64,000 nucleotides of DNA from CAIWHR01 sp963823215 (lineage in GTDB: Bacteria > Pseudomonadota > Gammaproteobacteria > Burkholderiales > Casimicrobiaceae). How positions within the stretch are numbered: position 1 is the first letter of the stretch; each line of letters begins with the position of its first letter. Position numbers and translations under genes: made by a program. The notes under the pieces are model-generated. The model saw only the letters and a list, made by a program, of their open reading frames with translations. It searched no databases and was not told the DNA's origin. Location of the stretch: positions 558,001 through 622,000 of the forward strand of contig CAWGKT010000012.1 in NCBI GenBank assembly GCA_963823215.1, read 5' to 3'. This document shows positions 34,839 through 44,629 of this stretch, piece by piece.

Positions 34839-35846
34839 ATGAAAAAAGTGATCTGGGGCGTGCTCTCCACCGCGAAGATCGGGCGGGAGCGCGTGCTGCC
34901 CGGCATGCTGAAGAGCGACCTCCTCGAAATCCGGGCCATCGCGTCGCGCGACGGGGCTCGGGGCCAGGCCGCCGCCGACGCCCTCGGCATTCCACGGGCC
35001 TACGGCTCGTACGAAGCGCTGCTCGCCGATCCCGAGATCGAGGCGATCTACAATCCGCTGCCCAACCACCTGCACGTGCCGCTCACGCTGCAGGCCGCGG
35101 ACGCGGGCAAGCACGTGCTGTGCGAAAAGCCGATCGCGCTGACAGCGCACGAGGCGACGCAACTCCGCGCGGCGGCGGGCAAAGTGCTGATCGCCGAAGC
35201 GTTCATGGTGCGCTTCCATCCGCAGTGGCTGCGGGCCCGCGAGCTGGTGCGGGAGGGCCGCATCGGCACGCTGCGCGCGGTGCAGATGTTCTTCGGCTAC
35301 AACAATCTCGATCCCGCCAACGTGCGCAACAAGGCGGACATCGGCGGCGGCGGCCTCTACGACATCGGCTGCTACGCCATCGTGGCCGGCCGCTTCTTCC
35401 TGGGCGCGGAGCCGACGCGCGGCATCGCGCTCGTCGAGCGCGACCCGACGTTTCGCACCGATCGTCTCACCAGCGCGCTCATGGATTTCGGCGACGGCCG
35501 GCGCCTCGATTTCACCGTGTCCACGCAAGTCGCACCGCACCAGCGCCTCCAGCTTTGCGGCAGCAAGGGCCGGATCGAGCTCCACATTCCGGTCAACGCG
35601 CCGCAGGGCGCGGCGACGCGAATCTCCGTCGACGACTGCTCGTCGCTCGAAGGCACGGGCATCGTGACCGAGACGCTGCCTCCGAGCGACCAGTACCAGC
35701 TGCAGGGCGAGGTGTTCTCCCGCGCGGTGCGCGGCGAGATCGCGCTGCCCTACGGCATCGAGGACGCGATCGCCAACATGCGCGCCATCGACGCGCTGTT
35801 CCGGTCCGAGGAGAGCGGCCGCTGGGAAGACGTCGCCGGCGACTGA
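34839..35846 (+). CDS. Gfo/Idh/MocA-family oxidoreductase
   Basis: 335 residues. NAD(P)-binding Rossmann start MKKVIWGVLSTAKIGRERVL, then AIYNPLPNHLHVPLTLQA and the catalytic-lysine motif GKHVLCEKPIALT near residue 95. The C-terminal alpha/beta dehydrogenase domain contains GGGGLYDIGCYAI. The substrate is probably a sugar, inositol or a related dihydrodiol; sequence does not decide. It stands alone on this strand. Confidence 0.9.
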   Translation: MKKVIWGVLSTAKIGRERVLPGMLKSDLLEIRAIASRDGARGQAAADALGIPRAYGSYEALLADPEIEAIYNPLPNHLHVPLTLQAADAGKHVLCEKPIALTAHEATQLRAAAGKVLIAEAFMVRFHPQWLRARELVREGRIGTLRAVQMFFGYNNLDPANVRNKADIGGGGLYDIGCYAIVAGRFFLGAEPTRGIALVERDPTFRTDRLTSALMDFGDGRRLDFTVSTQVAPHQRLQLCGSKGRIELHIPVNAPQGAATRISVDDCSSLEGTGIVTETLPPSDQYQLQGEVFSRAVRGEIALPYGIEDAIANMRAIDALFRSEESGRWEDVAGD

Positions 35847-35911
35847 CGGCGCGCGGTGGCGGGCACCCGGCGCCTCGAGCCCGCGCAGGCTGCCGGCCAA
35901 CGAGTTCCGCT

Positions 35912-36874
35912 TCAGCCCGCCAGACCCGGCATCGCAAACCCCAGCGCGTCCAGCGCTTCCAGCAGCTGCCGCCGCTGGTCCACCGTGAGGGCGATCAGCG
36001 GCGGCCGCACGGCGGGCCACGCATCGTCGACGGAGAAGTGCGCAATGGCGGCCTTGAGCGCGGGAATCATCGGAAACTTCTGGAACGCCGCACGCACGCC
36101 GTCGAGCGCCGCCTGCCGAGCATCGGCGTCCGGCTCCTGCCATTCCCGGTTGAGCCGCGCGATCGCGGCCGGATTCACATTCGCGGTGGCGCTGATGCAG
36201 CCGGCCCCGCCCGCGCGCAGCGTCGCAAGCAGGAACGTCTCGCTGCCGGAGAACACGTCGAAGCCACGGGGCTGGAAACGCTCGAGCATCGCCCGCGTGT
36301 TGTTCCAGTCACCCGAGCTGTCCTTGATGCCCGCAACGGTGCCCGGATAACGCTGGAGCAACCGCTCGATCAGCGCGAGGCCGATCGGGACCCGGGACAC
36401 CTGCGGGATGTGATACAGATAGACGCGCAGGCGCGCATCGCCCACGCGCTCGATCACTTCCGCGTAACTTGCGAAGAGACCATCGTCCGAGACGTCCTTG
36501 TAGTAGAACGGAGGCAGCATCAGCACGCCGCCGCAGCCGCAGGCCACCGCGCGGCGGGTCAGCTCGACGGTGTCGGGGAGCGCGCAGGTGCCGGTGCCGG
36601 GCATCATCCGGGCGGCCGGGATACCCGCCTCGGCCAATGCATCGAGCAGCGCGAGCTTCTCTGCGACCGTCAGCGAGTTGCCCTCGGAGTTGGTTCCGAA
36701 CACTGCCAGCCCGACGTCGCTGGCGAGCAGCCACCGGCAATGGCGCGCGAGCCGCACCGCATCCGGACGCAGGTCGGACGTGAACGGGGTGACGACAGGG
36801 GATAGCACCCCCCGGAGACTTTGCGCTGGGTTCACGGCAATCGTTGATTCTGCACCGGCCCCGATGCGCAGCAT
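35912..36874 (-). CDS. Dihydrodipicolinate-synthase-family aldolase/lyase
   Basis: 320 residues if started at ATG 36874 (GTG further in is possible). TIM-barrel class I aldolase. FGTNSEGNSLT matches the pyruvate-carboxylate loop GTTGE(S/A), the tyrosine is in YLYHIPQVS, and the Schiff-base lysine is in GIKDSSGDW near residue 160. The relatives include DapA, N-acetylneuraminate lyase and keto-sugar-acid aldolases; a catabolic role is more likely than lysine synthesis because no lysine genes are near. Confidence 0.85.
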   Translation of the reverse strand: MLRIGAGAESTIAVNPAQSLRGVLSPVVTPFTSDLRPDAVRLARHCRWLLASDVGLAVFGTNSEGNSLTVAEKLALLDALAEAGIPAARMMPGTGTCALPDTVELTRRAVACGCGGVLMLPPFYYKDVSDDGLFASYAEVIERVGDARLRVYLYHIPQVSRVPIGLALIERLLQRYPGTVAGIKDSSGDWNNTRAMLERFQPRGFDVFSGSETFLLATLRAGGAGCISATANVNPAAIARLNREWQEPDADARQAALDGVRAAFQKFPMIPALKAAIAHFSVDDAWPAVRPPLIALTVDQRRQLLEALDALGFAMPGLAG

Positions 36875-36986
36875 TCGAATCGCGCGGTCGGCGCCCGCCC
36901 CCATCGTACGCGGGCGGAATCACCCGGATCAAGCCCGAATCGTTGCCGGCATCCGACGCGGGGCGCGGCGAACCACCGGGCCATGC

Positions 36987-37559
36987 CTATTTCGCCGCGT
37001 CGGGCTTCACGCTGCCGATCACGGTCACACCCGCCTTGCCGTCCCTGCGTGCGGGGGCCACCACCACGACCTCGCCCGACTGCGGATACACCCCGGTGAT
37101 GGCCGTGACCATCACCTGGTGCGTCACCAGCACCAACGGCTTGTCGCCGGGTTTGATCGCCGCGATGCGCGCGAGCACTTCGGCCACCTGCGTCGCCTCG
37201 CTGTCGCGTGTGCGCAGGAAGGAATTGAGCGCGGGCCAGTCGCGGGCCGCGCCGAAAGCGATTGTTGCCGTCTCGCGGCAGCGGCACCACTGGCTGGTCA
37301 GCACCTCGCCGGGTGCAAGTCCGAGTCCCTTCAGGTGGACGCCGATGCGGCGAGCCTCGTTCCTCCCATCGGCCGACAGGTTGCGCTGCGTCGAGCAGTC
37401 GTCGAGCCTGAAGCCTTCGGGGTCGAAGTTGCCCGGCGCCGTGGCATGCCGCATCAGGACGGCAACGCCGCCGGCGCGTAGGGCATCGGCGACCGCGTCG
37501 GCCAGGGCGTGCGGCGAGCACAGGATCAGGAACGTCAACAGGGCGAGCGGGACACGCAT
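36987..37559 (-). CDS. Periplasmic histidine-phosphatase-family protein
   Basis: 190 residues with a clear signal peptide (MRVPLALLTFLILCSPHALA). The phosphohistidine motif is VLMRHATAPGNF, the second histidine is in VLVTHQVMVTAI, and QWCRCRETA carries the arginine of the pocket. This is the short secreted form of the RHG superfamily. The substrate is unknown. It follows the DHH gene by 6 nt. Confidence 0.85.
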   Translation of the reverse strand: MRVPLALLTFLILCSPHALADAVADALRAGGVAVLMRHATAPGNFDPEGFRLDDCSTQRNLSADGRNEARRIGVHLKGLGLAPGEVLTSQWCRCRETATIAFGAARDWPALNSFLRTRDSEATQVAEVLARIAAIKPGDKPLVLVTHQVMVTAITGVYPQSGEVVVVAPARRDGKAGVTVIGSVKPDAAK

Positions 37560-37565
37560 GGCAGG

Positions 37566-38522
37566 TCACGGATAGGCCAGCGCCATCCGGCCGATGAAAT
37601 CGTCCAGCATGTCGACGGGCAAGTGATCGACCCCTGCCGCTGCCGCGCGGCCTCCGCCGGTCGCGAACTGCCGGCACAGCGCGTCGGCACCCGCCGGCTG
37701 CGCCAAAGGCGCCCGGACGCTGACCGCGTATCCGCCTTGCGGATGCGGCGTGAGCACGGCGTGCGCCATCCGTGGCGAAGCGTTGGCCAGTTCGTTACCG
37801 ATGGCGCCGCGCACGCGGCGGCTCCACGCGGCGTCGGGCAGCACGTACACCGCGGTCCGGTGGCCCACCGCAATCGGGCGAACGGCGCGCGCAAGCTCGA
37901 GGTCCGCGCGCCGCGCGTCGCCGATCGTGCGCAGCACGGCCTCGCCGTCGATGAAGCGGAACGGGTCGGCATACGCGTGCATGATCCGGTAGAGCGCGGC
38001 CGGATGAACGATCAGGTCCGCTTCGCTGTCGCCATACGCGTTGTACGCGAGGTTCTCACCCAGCTCGATCAGCTGCCCCGTGCGCTGCGCGTCGAGCGCG
38101 AGCGGTGCCGCGAGCTCGCGCGCGGCGGCGGCGAGGTTGTCGCCATACGCCGCCACGACGGCCCAGACGCGATGGGCGCCGCGCAGATGCCGGTCGACGA
38201 GGATCCCCGTGCACACGGCGGGCGCCAGGTCGATGTGTGCCGTGAGCCCCGGATGCGCGGGGATGTCGCCGGCGTAGTGGTGGTCGAAGAATTCGACGGC
38301 AACGCCGCGCTCGAGCAAGTCGATGAGCGCAGCGCGGTTCGTGGCGAGGGAAACGTCGAGCGCCGTCACCGTGTCGCCGGGGCTTGCGGCAACCCGCTGC
38401 AGCAAGGCGATGTCGCGCTTGACGCCGGTGACGAGCACTGAATCGACCGGCGCCGCGAGCCGTAGCTGGTGCAGCGCGCAGAGCCCGTCGGCATCGCCGT
38501 TGAAGACGTCGAAATGCGTCAC
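37566..38522 (-). CDS. DHH-family phosphoesterase-like protein
   Basis: 318 residues from GTG 38522. DHH-type metal motifs are visible: FDVFNGDADGLCA at the start, VTALDVSLATNRA, and EFFDHHYAGD near residue 80, with GGGRAAAAGVDHLP near the end as the DHHA1-like substrate loop. In the family these are nucleases or oligonucleotide phosphatases; members of this subgroup are often labelled acetyltransferases in error. The start overlaps the end of the upstream broken kinase gene (GTGA). Confidence 0.8.
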   Translation of the reverse strand: MTHFDVFNGDADGLCALHQLRLAAPVDSVLVTGVKRDIALLQRVAASPGDTVTALDVSLATNRAALIDLLERGVAVEFFDHHYAGDIPAHPGLTAHIDLAPAVCTGILVDRHLRGAHRVWAVVAAYGDNLAAAARELAAPLALDAQRTGQLIELGENLAYNAYGDSEADLIVHPAALYRIMHAYADPFRFIDGEAVLRTIGDARRADLELARAVRPIAVGHRTAVYVLPDAAWSRRVRGAIGNELANASPRMAHAVLTPHPQGGYAVSVRAPLAQPAGADALCRQFATGGGRAAAAGVDHLPVDMLDDFIGRMALAYP

Positions 38523-40180
38523 GGCGGCGGCGTCCCCGTGATTCCCAGCCGGACACAGACCTCACGCCAGGTGGCGGGGTCGCGCGAGCGCTCCTGCGGC
38601 GCCTCGGCATCGATGTCCACCACGTACGCCCGTTCGTCGGCCGCGAGCGGCTCGCGCGTGCGCAGCTGGTCGTCGAGCACGCCGAGGTCGGCTTCGGACG
38701 CATCGGTGGCGCGCTGCGCACGCTCGCACGATGCGCGCGCGCAGCGTCGCGTCGCTCGCGGTGAACGCGAGGATCACGAACGGGAGCCCGAGCTCCGCCG
38801 CGCGGGCACGGAAGAGATCGCGCTGCCAGCGCTTGAGGAACGTGCCGTCGACGATCGCGACGCGACCCGCCGCCGCGACCGCTTCGGCGAGCTCCAGCGC
38901 GCGGCGGTAGGTGCGCTCGGTCGCATCGGCAGCGTACAGGCCCTCGTCCGAGCCGCCGACCCGCTGCGCGCCCGCGCGTCGAGCGCCGTGCAGCCGCTTG
39001 CGCTCGACGTCGGTGCGAATGCGGATCGCGCCGGTCCAGCTCGAGCAGCCCCTGCGTCAGCGTGGTCTTGCCGCAGCCGGACAGACCGTGCGTGATCGAC
39101 GATCGCCGGATGCGGCGCCCGCGCGTAGTGCGCTGGCGAGATCGACGTAGCCGCGGTATTCGGCGGCGAGCGCCGCTCTCTCGTCGCCCGGCGCGCAGCT
39201 GGCCCGACCGCAGGCACGCGATCTTCGCCCGCACCATCGCGCGGTAGACGAGGTAGAACGGAAACACCGCCAGTCCCGCGTAGTCGCCGGTGATCTCGAG
39301 ATAGGCGTTGAGGAACCGGTGCGCGAGGTCCGGCCGCCCGCGGTCCGCGAGATCCATCATCGTGAACGCGATTTCGCTCATCACGTCGATCCAGCGCAGC
39401 TCGTCGTTGAACTCGATGCAGTCGAAGACGGTGACCTCGCCGTCGATGACCGCGATGTTGCCGAGATGGAGGTCGCCGTGGCATTCGCGCACGAAGCCGT
39501 CCGCCCTGCGCTCGCGCGAAGCTGCGCGCAGCCGCGCGCGTGCTCGCGCTCGGTCCACGCGCGCAGCGCATCCAGCGCCGCGCGGTCTGCCGGATCGTCG
39601 TCGCAGCGGGCGGATCTGCGTCGAAGTTCTGCAGCGCGACGCGCAGGATCGTGTCCGGCGACCCGAAGCGCGTGCCGCTCGCTCGGCCGTCTCGACGCGA
39701 CCGTGGAATGCGGCGACCTGCGCGGCCAGCGCGTCGACGTGGGCGGCGGTGAGCACGCCGCGCGCGAGCATGCCGGCTCGCGAGCGCGTCCTGCGGGAAC
39801 TCGCGCATCTTCACCGCGTACTCGAGCGACGGGCCCGTCACCGCCGACGACCGGACGGTCGACGCTGCCGGTGATCGCGACGACGTCGAGATAGATCGCC
39901 GGCGCGAGCCGGCGATTGAGGCGCAGCTCCTGCTCGCAGTAGCGCTTGCGCTGCGCGAGCGTGCGTGAAGTCGAGGAACCCGAGGTCGACCGGCTTCTTG
40001 ATCTTGTAGGCGTAGCGCGCCGGTCAGCAGCACGTGCGAGATGTGCGTCTCGAGGTGCCGGACGCCCTTGCAGCCAGGCCCGAAGACGGCGGGGTCGACG
40101 AGCGCCGCGACCAGCCGCGCCTGGCTCGCGGGGTCGCCGGTCGCGTTCACCGGCGACCCCGGGGGCTTTCCCTGCGACAT
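38519..40180 (-). pseudogene. Aminoglycoside-phosphotransferase/P-loop kinase fusion gene broken by frameshifts
   Basis: Pieces of one protein are spread over all three minus frames. In order from 40180: MSQGKPPGSPVNATGDPASQ, a stretch that gives RYAYKIKKPVDLGFLDF after a one-base shift near 40020, YAVKMREFPQDALASR, the kinase motif RECHGDLHLGN near 39480, LAVFPFYLVYRAMVRAKIA, the Walker A SGCGKTTLTQGLLEL near 39060, and the C-terminus REVCVRLGITGTPPP ending at 38519. At least six one-base indels are needed to join them. Intact relatives are about 520 residues (phosphotransferase domain plus AAA/gluconate-kinase-like domain). The flanking genes are intact. Recent decay or poor assembly are both possible. 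Confidence 0.7.
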
Positions 40181-40188
40181 TCTGTCGC
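40174..40188. promoter_or_regulatory. RegA/PrrA-like palindrome (site A)
   Basis: GCGAC-ATTCT-GTCGC, 50 bp upstream of the FNR-type box of the first decaheme gene. The same palindrome occurs at 44347, 44400 and 49408. It resembles the GCGNC-Nx-GNCGC sites described for RegA/PrrA, and regBA is encoded at 62-64 kb. Confidence 0.55.
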
Positions 40189-40238
40189 GTAGCAATTTAG
40201 CGACGGATTCGAAAAGTTCCCCCGGCTCAGGCCATTCC

Positions 40239-40282
40239 TTGACATTGGTCAACCTTACCTCAGATTGGCTGGCGCGGAATAC
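40239..40282 (+). promoter_or_regulatory. FNR-type promoter of the first decaheme gene
   Basis: TTGAC-ATTG-GTCAA at 40239-40252. GAATAC in ggaatacacc begins at 40277, exactly 31.5 bp from the box centre, the same distance as at 44466 and 48716. The leader from here to the ATG at 40398 is copied in front of the second decaheme gene. Confidence 0.65.
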
Positions 40283-40397
40283 ACCAAGCGCAAGTCGATC
40301 CCGCGCGCACGAAGCGGCCGTTTCGGCCGCGGAGCCGGTACCGGAAGCGGACATTCCCCGCCAAGGGTGCCTCGGAGCAACAGCAAAAGGGGGTTCC

Positions 40398-41354
40398 ATG
40401 CAACTCAAGTCCATCCTCGCCGCGGCCGGACTGGCGGCACTCGCGGGATTCATCTGGTCGCCAGCGTTCGCGCAGATGCCGACCGCGGTCGGCGTCACGC
40501 CGGTATGCGCGGAATGCCACGCGAAGTCGCACAACACGACGATGCTGACGGCGCATGGCGCGAACAACGACGCGAACGGCAGCTCCTGCCAGGCCTGCCA
40601 CGGTGACGCGACGCTGCACGTGAAGGATCCGACCAAGAACCGGCCGGTCAACGCGCTGAACACGAAGGATGCGACGCCCGAGCAGAAGGCGGCCGTGTGC
40701 CTGACCTGCCACGCCGGCCAGCGCCAGCTCTCGGCATGGGCATCGGGCATCCACAAGAAATACGACGTCTCCTGCACCGACTGCCACGCGATCCATGGCG
40801 GCCAGGCAGGCGCCAACTTCAACAGCGTCCGGGCGGGGCAGTTCGCGGCGGCACCGTATGTGACGACCGAGCGGCAACTCTCGTACAAGGCCTGCATCGC
40901 GTGCCACCGCGACGTACGCGCCGAGATCGCCAAGCCGTCGCACCACCCGATCGTCGAAGGCAAGGTGTTCTGCCAAAGCTGCCACGATCCGCACGGCTCG
41001 TTGACGCCCGGGCAACTCAGGGGCGAGAGCATAGTCGATACGTGCACGACCTGCCACGCCGACAAGCGCGGCCCGTGGATCCACGAGCACCCGCCGGTCT
41101 CCGAGAATTGCAACACCTGCCACACGCCGCACGGCTCGTCGCACAACCGGCTGCTCGCGCAGAAGCCCCCGGCGCTGTGCGCGGACTGCCATCCGGGCGG
41201 GCATACCCACGGCATCTACGACGGACGCGGGACGCTGCCTGGCGTCAATCCGTCGAACATTCGCTTCGAGGGGAGCGGCTGCGTCGCCTGCCATCGCCAG
41301 ATCCACGGCAGCAACGCGCCGGCGTCGGCCTACGGCCAATTCTTCCTCCGCTGA
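40398..41354 (+). CDS. Periplasmic decaheme c-type cytochrome, MtrA/MtoA/PioA (DmsE) family, copy 1
   Basis: 318 residues from ATG 40398 after a purine-rich aaaagggggttcc site. Signal peptide MQLKSILAAAGLAALAGFIW is cleaved near FAQ. Exactly ten CxxCH motifs follow (CAECH, CQACH, CLTCH, CTDCH, CIACH, CQSCH, CTTCH, CNTCH, CADCH, CVACH). In the family such a protein is threaded into an outer-membrane porin and conducts electrons between periplasm and cell surface. The MtrB-like gene follows 15 nt later. No lipoprotein surface cytochrome is next to it, so MtoA or PioA is the better analogue than MtrA. Direction of electron flow cannot be told from sequence. Confidence 0.93.
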   Translation: MQLKSILAAAGLAALAGFIWSPAFAQMPTAVGVTPVCAECHAKSHNTTMLTAHGANNDANGSSCQACHGDATLHVKDPTKNRPVNALNTKDATPEQKAAVCLTCHAGQRQLSAWASGIHKKYDVSCTDCHAIHGGQAGANFNSVRAGQFAAAPYVTTERQLSYKACIACHRDVRAEIAKPSHHPIVEGKVFCQSCHDPHGSLTPGQLRGESIVDTCTTCHADKRGPWIHEHPPVSENCNTCHTPHGSSHNRLLAQKPPALCADCHPGGHTHGIYDGRGTLPGVNPSNIRFEGSGCVACHRQIHGSNAPASAYGQFFLR

Positions 41355-41369
41355 GACAAGGGGACACAC

Positions 41370-44190
41370 ATGAGAATCAAGCTTATTGCCATCGCCGTGG
41401 CAAGCCTGTTCGCGAACGGCTCAGCGTGGGCGCAATACGACAGCTTCGTCTGGGATGGATCCGCGGAGCTCGGTGGGCGCGGGGTCAACACCGACGGTGG
41501 CACGCGCAACGGCGCGTACGGCCTGTATCCGACCGCGACCGTGCAGCCGTTCAGGGGCCCGGCCGACGAAGCCAAGGCGCAGGAATACCAGAACGTCAAC
41601 AACGGCGTCATCGGCGTCCTCGACGTGCGGGGCAGCAGCAAGAATTACTACATGAAGTTCTTCGGCGAGAATTTCGGCCGCGACGACCAGTTCGTCGAAG
41701 CGCGCGGCGGTGGCTACGACGTGTTCAAGGCGATCGTGTACCAGGACAGGATGCCGCACAACCTGTCGTGGAATGCGCTCACCCCGCTGTACAACACGTG
41801 GAGCCCGTTGCAGCAGGGGCCCGCCGGCACTTATCCGCAGGCGCAAAACCCGGCAACCTGGAACACGTTCGACTACGGGATACAGCGCAACACGACCGGC
41901 GGCGCCATCGAAGTCTCGGCCAGGACGCCGTTCTACTTCCGGGCCGACTACAACGAAGTGCAGACGACGGGAACCCGGCCGGGCAGCGGCCAGCTGGGAA
42001 CCGGCTCGGGCAATGGCCTGATCGAGTTCGGCATTCCGACGGAATACAAGACGAAGAACGCGCTCTTCGAAGGTGGCTACACGGCGAGGACGTGGAACGT
42101 CAAGATCGCCTACCTCGACAGCAAGTTCAGCAACAGCATCGACACGATGCAGTGGACGAACTTCTACATGCGCAGCGCGCTGGACACGTCGCTGCTGCCG
42201 CCGGACAACGAGCTCAAGAAGTGGAGCGTCCACGCGACCGCGCGTGAGCTGCCGCTCGACTCGACGTTCCTGCTGCGCGCCAGTCAGAGCAAGCTGACCA
42301 ACAGCGTGGACCTGGGTAACGGCTCCGTTGCCACGCCCTGGAACAGCAGTCTCAAGCCGACGTCGAACGCCACGCAAGCCTCCAACCTGCAGCCGACGGG
42401 GGTTGGCTACCTGATTACGGCCCCGACCTCGTCGACGTTCGACGGCGAGGAGAAGACGACGTCGGTACAGGCGTCGATCACCTCCACCCTGATGAAGGGG
42501 CTCGACAGCCGGGTCTATTACAACTACTACGACAAGGCGAATGACTCGACGCCGATCGGGTACGCAAAAGGTGCCCAGGGCAGCAACTGCACCGCGGGCG
42601 TCTCCAGCGCGACCTGCTACGTCATCGCCGCGGACCCGGCCGGCGAGCTTTTCGGCTACACGAAGAACGAGGCCGGCATCGATCTCATCTACCGGATCGG
42701 CCCGCGCCAGAAGCTGGTGGGCAACTACACCTGGCTCAAGGTCGACCGCGACCTCGAGCCGGCGCCCAGCACCACGGACAACCGGTTCTGGATCGAGTAC
42801 CGGAACAGCATGTGGGAAGGGCTCTCCGGGCGCCTCAAGTACCAGTACCTGACACAGAGTTCGGACATCGATCACTCGTTCACCAACAACAGCAGCGGCC
42901 AGACGCCGGCGCAGGTCCCGTACTACTTCTCGGCGTACGACATCGCCGACTATGACCAGAACATGGTCAAGCTCGTCGTCGACTGGAACCCGGTGCCGCT
43001 GCTCGACATCGGCATCGGCGCGACGTGGCGCAAGACCGACTACAAGGAGCTGTATTACGGGCGCAATGACGACAAGCGCCAGATCTACGACGCCTCGATC
43101 GCCTACGGCGATCCCGGCACGCTCCGCGTCTCGGCGATCGGCAACTGGGGCAAGACCGAATTCCATCAGGCCTACCGCAACGTGGCATCGGGAGCCAGCC
43201 CGCTGCCGGGCGGGACGCAAACTGCCACCACGTTCGACTGGGGCACGAAGAACACCCAGGACAACTGGCTGGTCGCCCTTCAAGCGGACTGGGCCGCGTC
43301 GGACAAGCTGGCCGTGACCGCGCAGGCCAGCTGGCTCAACACCGGCGGCGGGGTCGATTTCCGGTCGGGTAACACTACCGGCGCAGGCGGCTACAACGGC
43401 GGTCCGCTGGTCAACTACGAGACTGACGACACCGACACCACGCGCTTCCTGATCAAGGCTACCTACAAGGTCAACAAGTCCTGGAGCGCAACGGCAGGCT
43501 ACGCGTACGAGAAATACGACTACAGCGACGGGCAGATGGCGGGGTACCAGAGCTACTACCCCTATTACCAGTACATCCCCGGGAACAACAACGCTCGTGT
43601 CGTCCAACAACAGCTGGAACACCGGCGCCTACGCCAACCCGAGCTACAAGAACAACATCTTCTGGTTGACCGTGACGTACAGCTTCGACACGCCACTGCC
43701 GCCGCCGGCAAGGATGCAGGTCGCGGCAGCGCCACCGGCGCCGGTCGTCGCACCGCCGCCGCCGCCGCCGGCACCGGCTCCGGCCCCCGCGCCGGCACCC
43801 GCCCCGCAGGTGCAGAAGATCACGCTTGACTCGAAGGTGCTGTTCGACTTCGACAAGGCGGTCCTGAAGCCCGAGGGCATGGCGGCGATCGACAGCCAGG
43901 TCGTCGGCAAGCTGGCGCAAGTCCAGAAGCTCGAAGTCGTCCTGGTGACGGGCCACACCGACCGCCTCGGCACGGATGCCTACAACCAGAAGCTGTCGGA
44001 GAAACGCGCCGATGCAGTGCGCAACTACCTCGTCAGCAAGGGTGTGGACAAGGCGAAGGTCGAGACCATCGGCATGGGCGAGAAGCAGCCGGTGGTGCAG
44101 TGCGATCAGAAGGACATGAAGGCGCTGATCGCCTGCCTGCAGCCGAACCGGCGCGTGGAAGTCCAGGTCAAGGGCGAGACGAAGAAGTAA
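41370..44190 (+). CDS. MtrB/PioB-family porin fused to an OmpA domain, copy 1 (frameshifted)
   Basis: The frame from ATG 41370 runs with porin sequence to about 43585 (…YYQYIPGNNN); the natural continuation (SSNNSWNTGAYANPSYKNNI) is in the +1 frame from about 43597 to 44190. Joined, the protein is about 940 residues, the same as the intact copy 2 (935). Order: signal peptide, a large beta-barrel that sheathes the decaheme cytochrome, a Pro-Ala linker (PPPPPPAPAPAPAPAPAP), then an OmpA-type domain with SKVLFDFDKAVLKPEG and VTGHTDRLG. The N-terminal CxxC of Shewanella MtrB is absent. The extra base lies in gggaacaacaacgctcgtgt; an assembly error is likely but not certain. Confidence 0.85.
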
Positions 44191-44210
44191 TCACCGCCCA
44201 GTCCGACCGG

Positions 44211-44241
44211 AAAAGCCCCACATAACGTGGGGCTTTTTCTT
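44211..44241 (+). terminator. Rho-independent terminator
   Basis: AAAAGCCCCAC / GTGGGGCTTTT perfect 11-bp stem with loop ATAAC and a T run, 20 nt after the end of the first porin gene. Confidence 0.9.
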
Positions 44242-44346
44242 GCCCGTGTGCGGCCTGAAACGCGAGCCGTAACGGCCACCGCGAGCGCATGCCCCGGCAC
44301 GGGCGCGGCAGGCGCAGGACTCGCGCCCCGGATTTCCCGCCCCGTC

Positions 44347-44361
44347 GCGACATTCCGTCGC
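44347..44361. promoter_or_regulatory. RegA/PrrA-like palindrome (site B)
   Basis: GCGAC-ATTCC-GTCGC, identical to site C 53 bp further on; both are followed by GTGG and an A-rich run. Confidence 0.55.
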
Positions 44362-44399
44362 GTGGAAAAAATGCCACATGTTCGGATTCAGCATGCGGC

Positions 44400-44414
44400 G
44401 CGACATTCCGTCGC
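44400..44414. promoter_or_regulatory. RegA/PrrA-like palindrome (site C)
   Basis: GCGAC-ATTCC-GTCGC, ending 51 bp before the FNR-type box; site A ends 50 bp before its box, so the spacing is conserved between the two promoters. Confidence 0.55.
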
Positions 44415-44465
44415 GTGGCAAAAGTTCCTCAGGATTCAGAGAGTGTCCGTCACGTTGCATCGGTT

Positions 44466-44509
44466 TTGATTTGCATCAACTTTGCCGCGCTTCCTTCGCG
44501 GTGGAATAC
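44466..44509 (+). promoter_or_regulatory. FNR-type promoter of the second decaheme gene
   Basis: TTGAT-TTGC-ATCAA (44466-44479) is a perfect FNR consensus. GAATAC at 44504-44509 starts 31.5 bp from its centre, as at 40239 and 48716. Confidence 0.75.
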
Positions 44510-44629
44510 ACAAGGATTCAAGCGGAAGTCGTTTTCGCGCGCACGAAGCGGCCCTGGGCCGCGGAGCCGGCACCTCGAGCGGATGTTCACCGTGAAGGGC
44601 GCCTCGAAGCAACAGAAAAAGGGGGTTCC

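Larger units (their letters stand above)
44242..44629 (+). other. Regulatory gap and duplicated leader before decaheme copy 2
   Basis: No gene is seen in this stretch. It contains two RegA-like palindromes (44347-44361 and 44400-44414), an FNR-type promoter (44466-44509), the shared aaaagttcc element at 44420, and from about 44522 a leader that is a near copy of 40292-40397, including cgcgcacgaagcggcc and the gggggttcc ribosome-binding region. Confidence 0.7.

Noticed and set aside
40041..41354. Longer 437-residue version of the first decaheme protein
   Set aside because: The additional N-terminus overlaps the broken kinase gene and the promoter; a signal peptide begins precisely at ATG 40398, as in copy 2.
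43741..43806. Short tandem repeat (ccg/gcc units), possible microsatellite
   Set aside because: It encodes the Pro-Ala linker of the OmpA fusion and is present in both copies; it is coding and not an independent repeat element.
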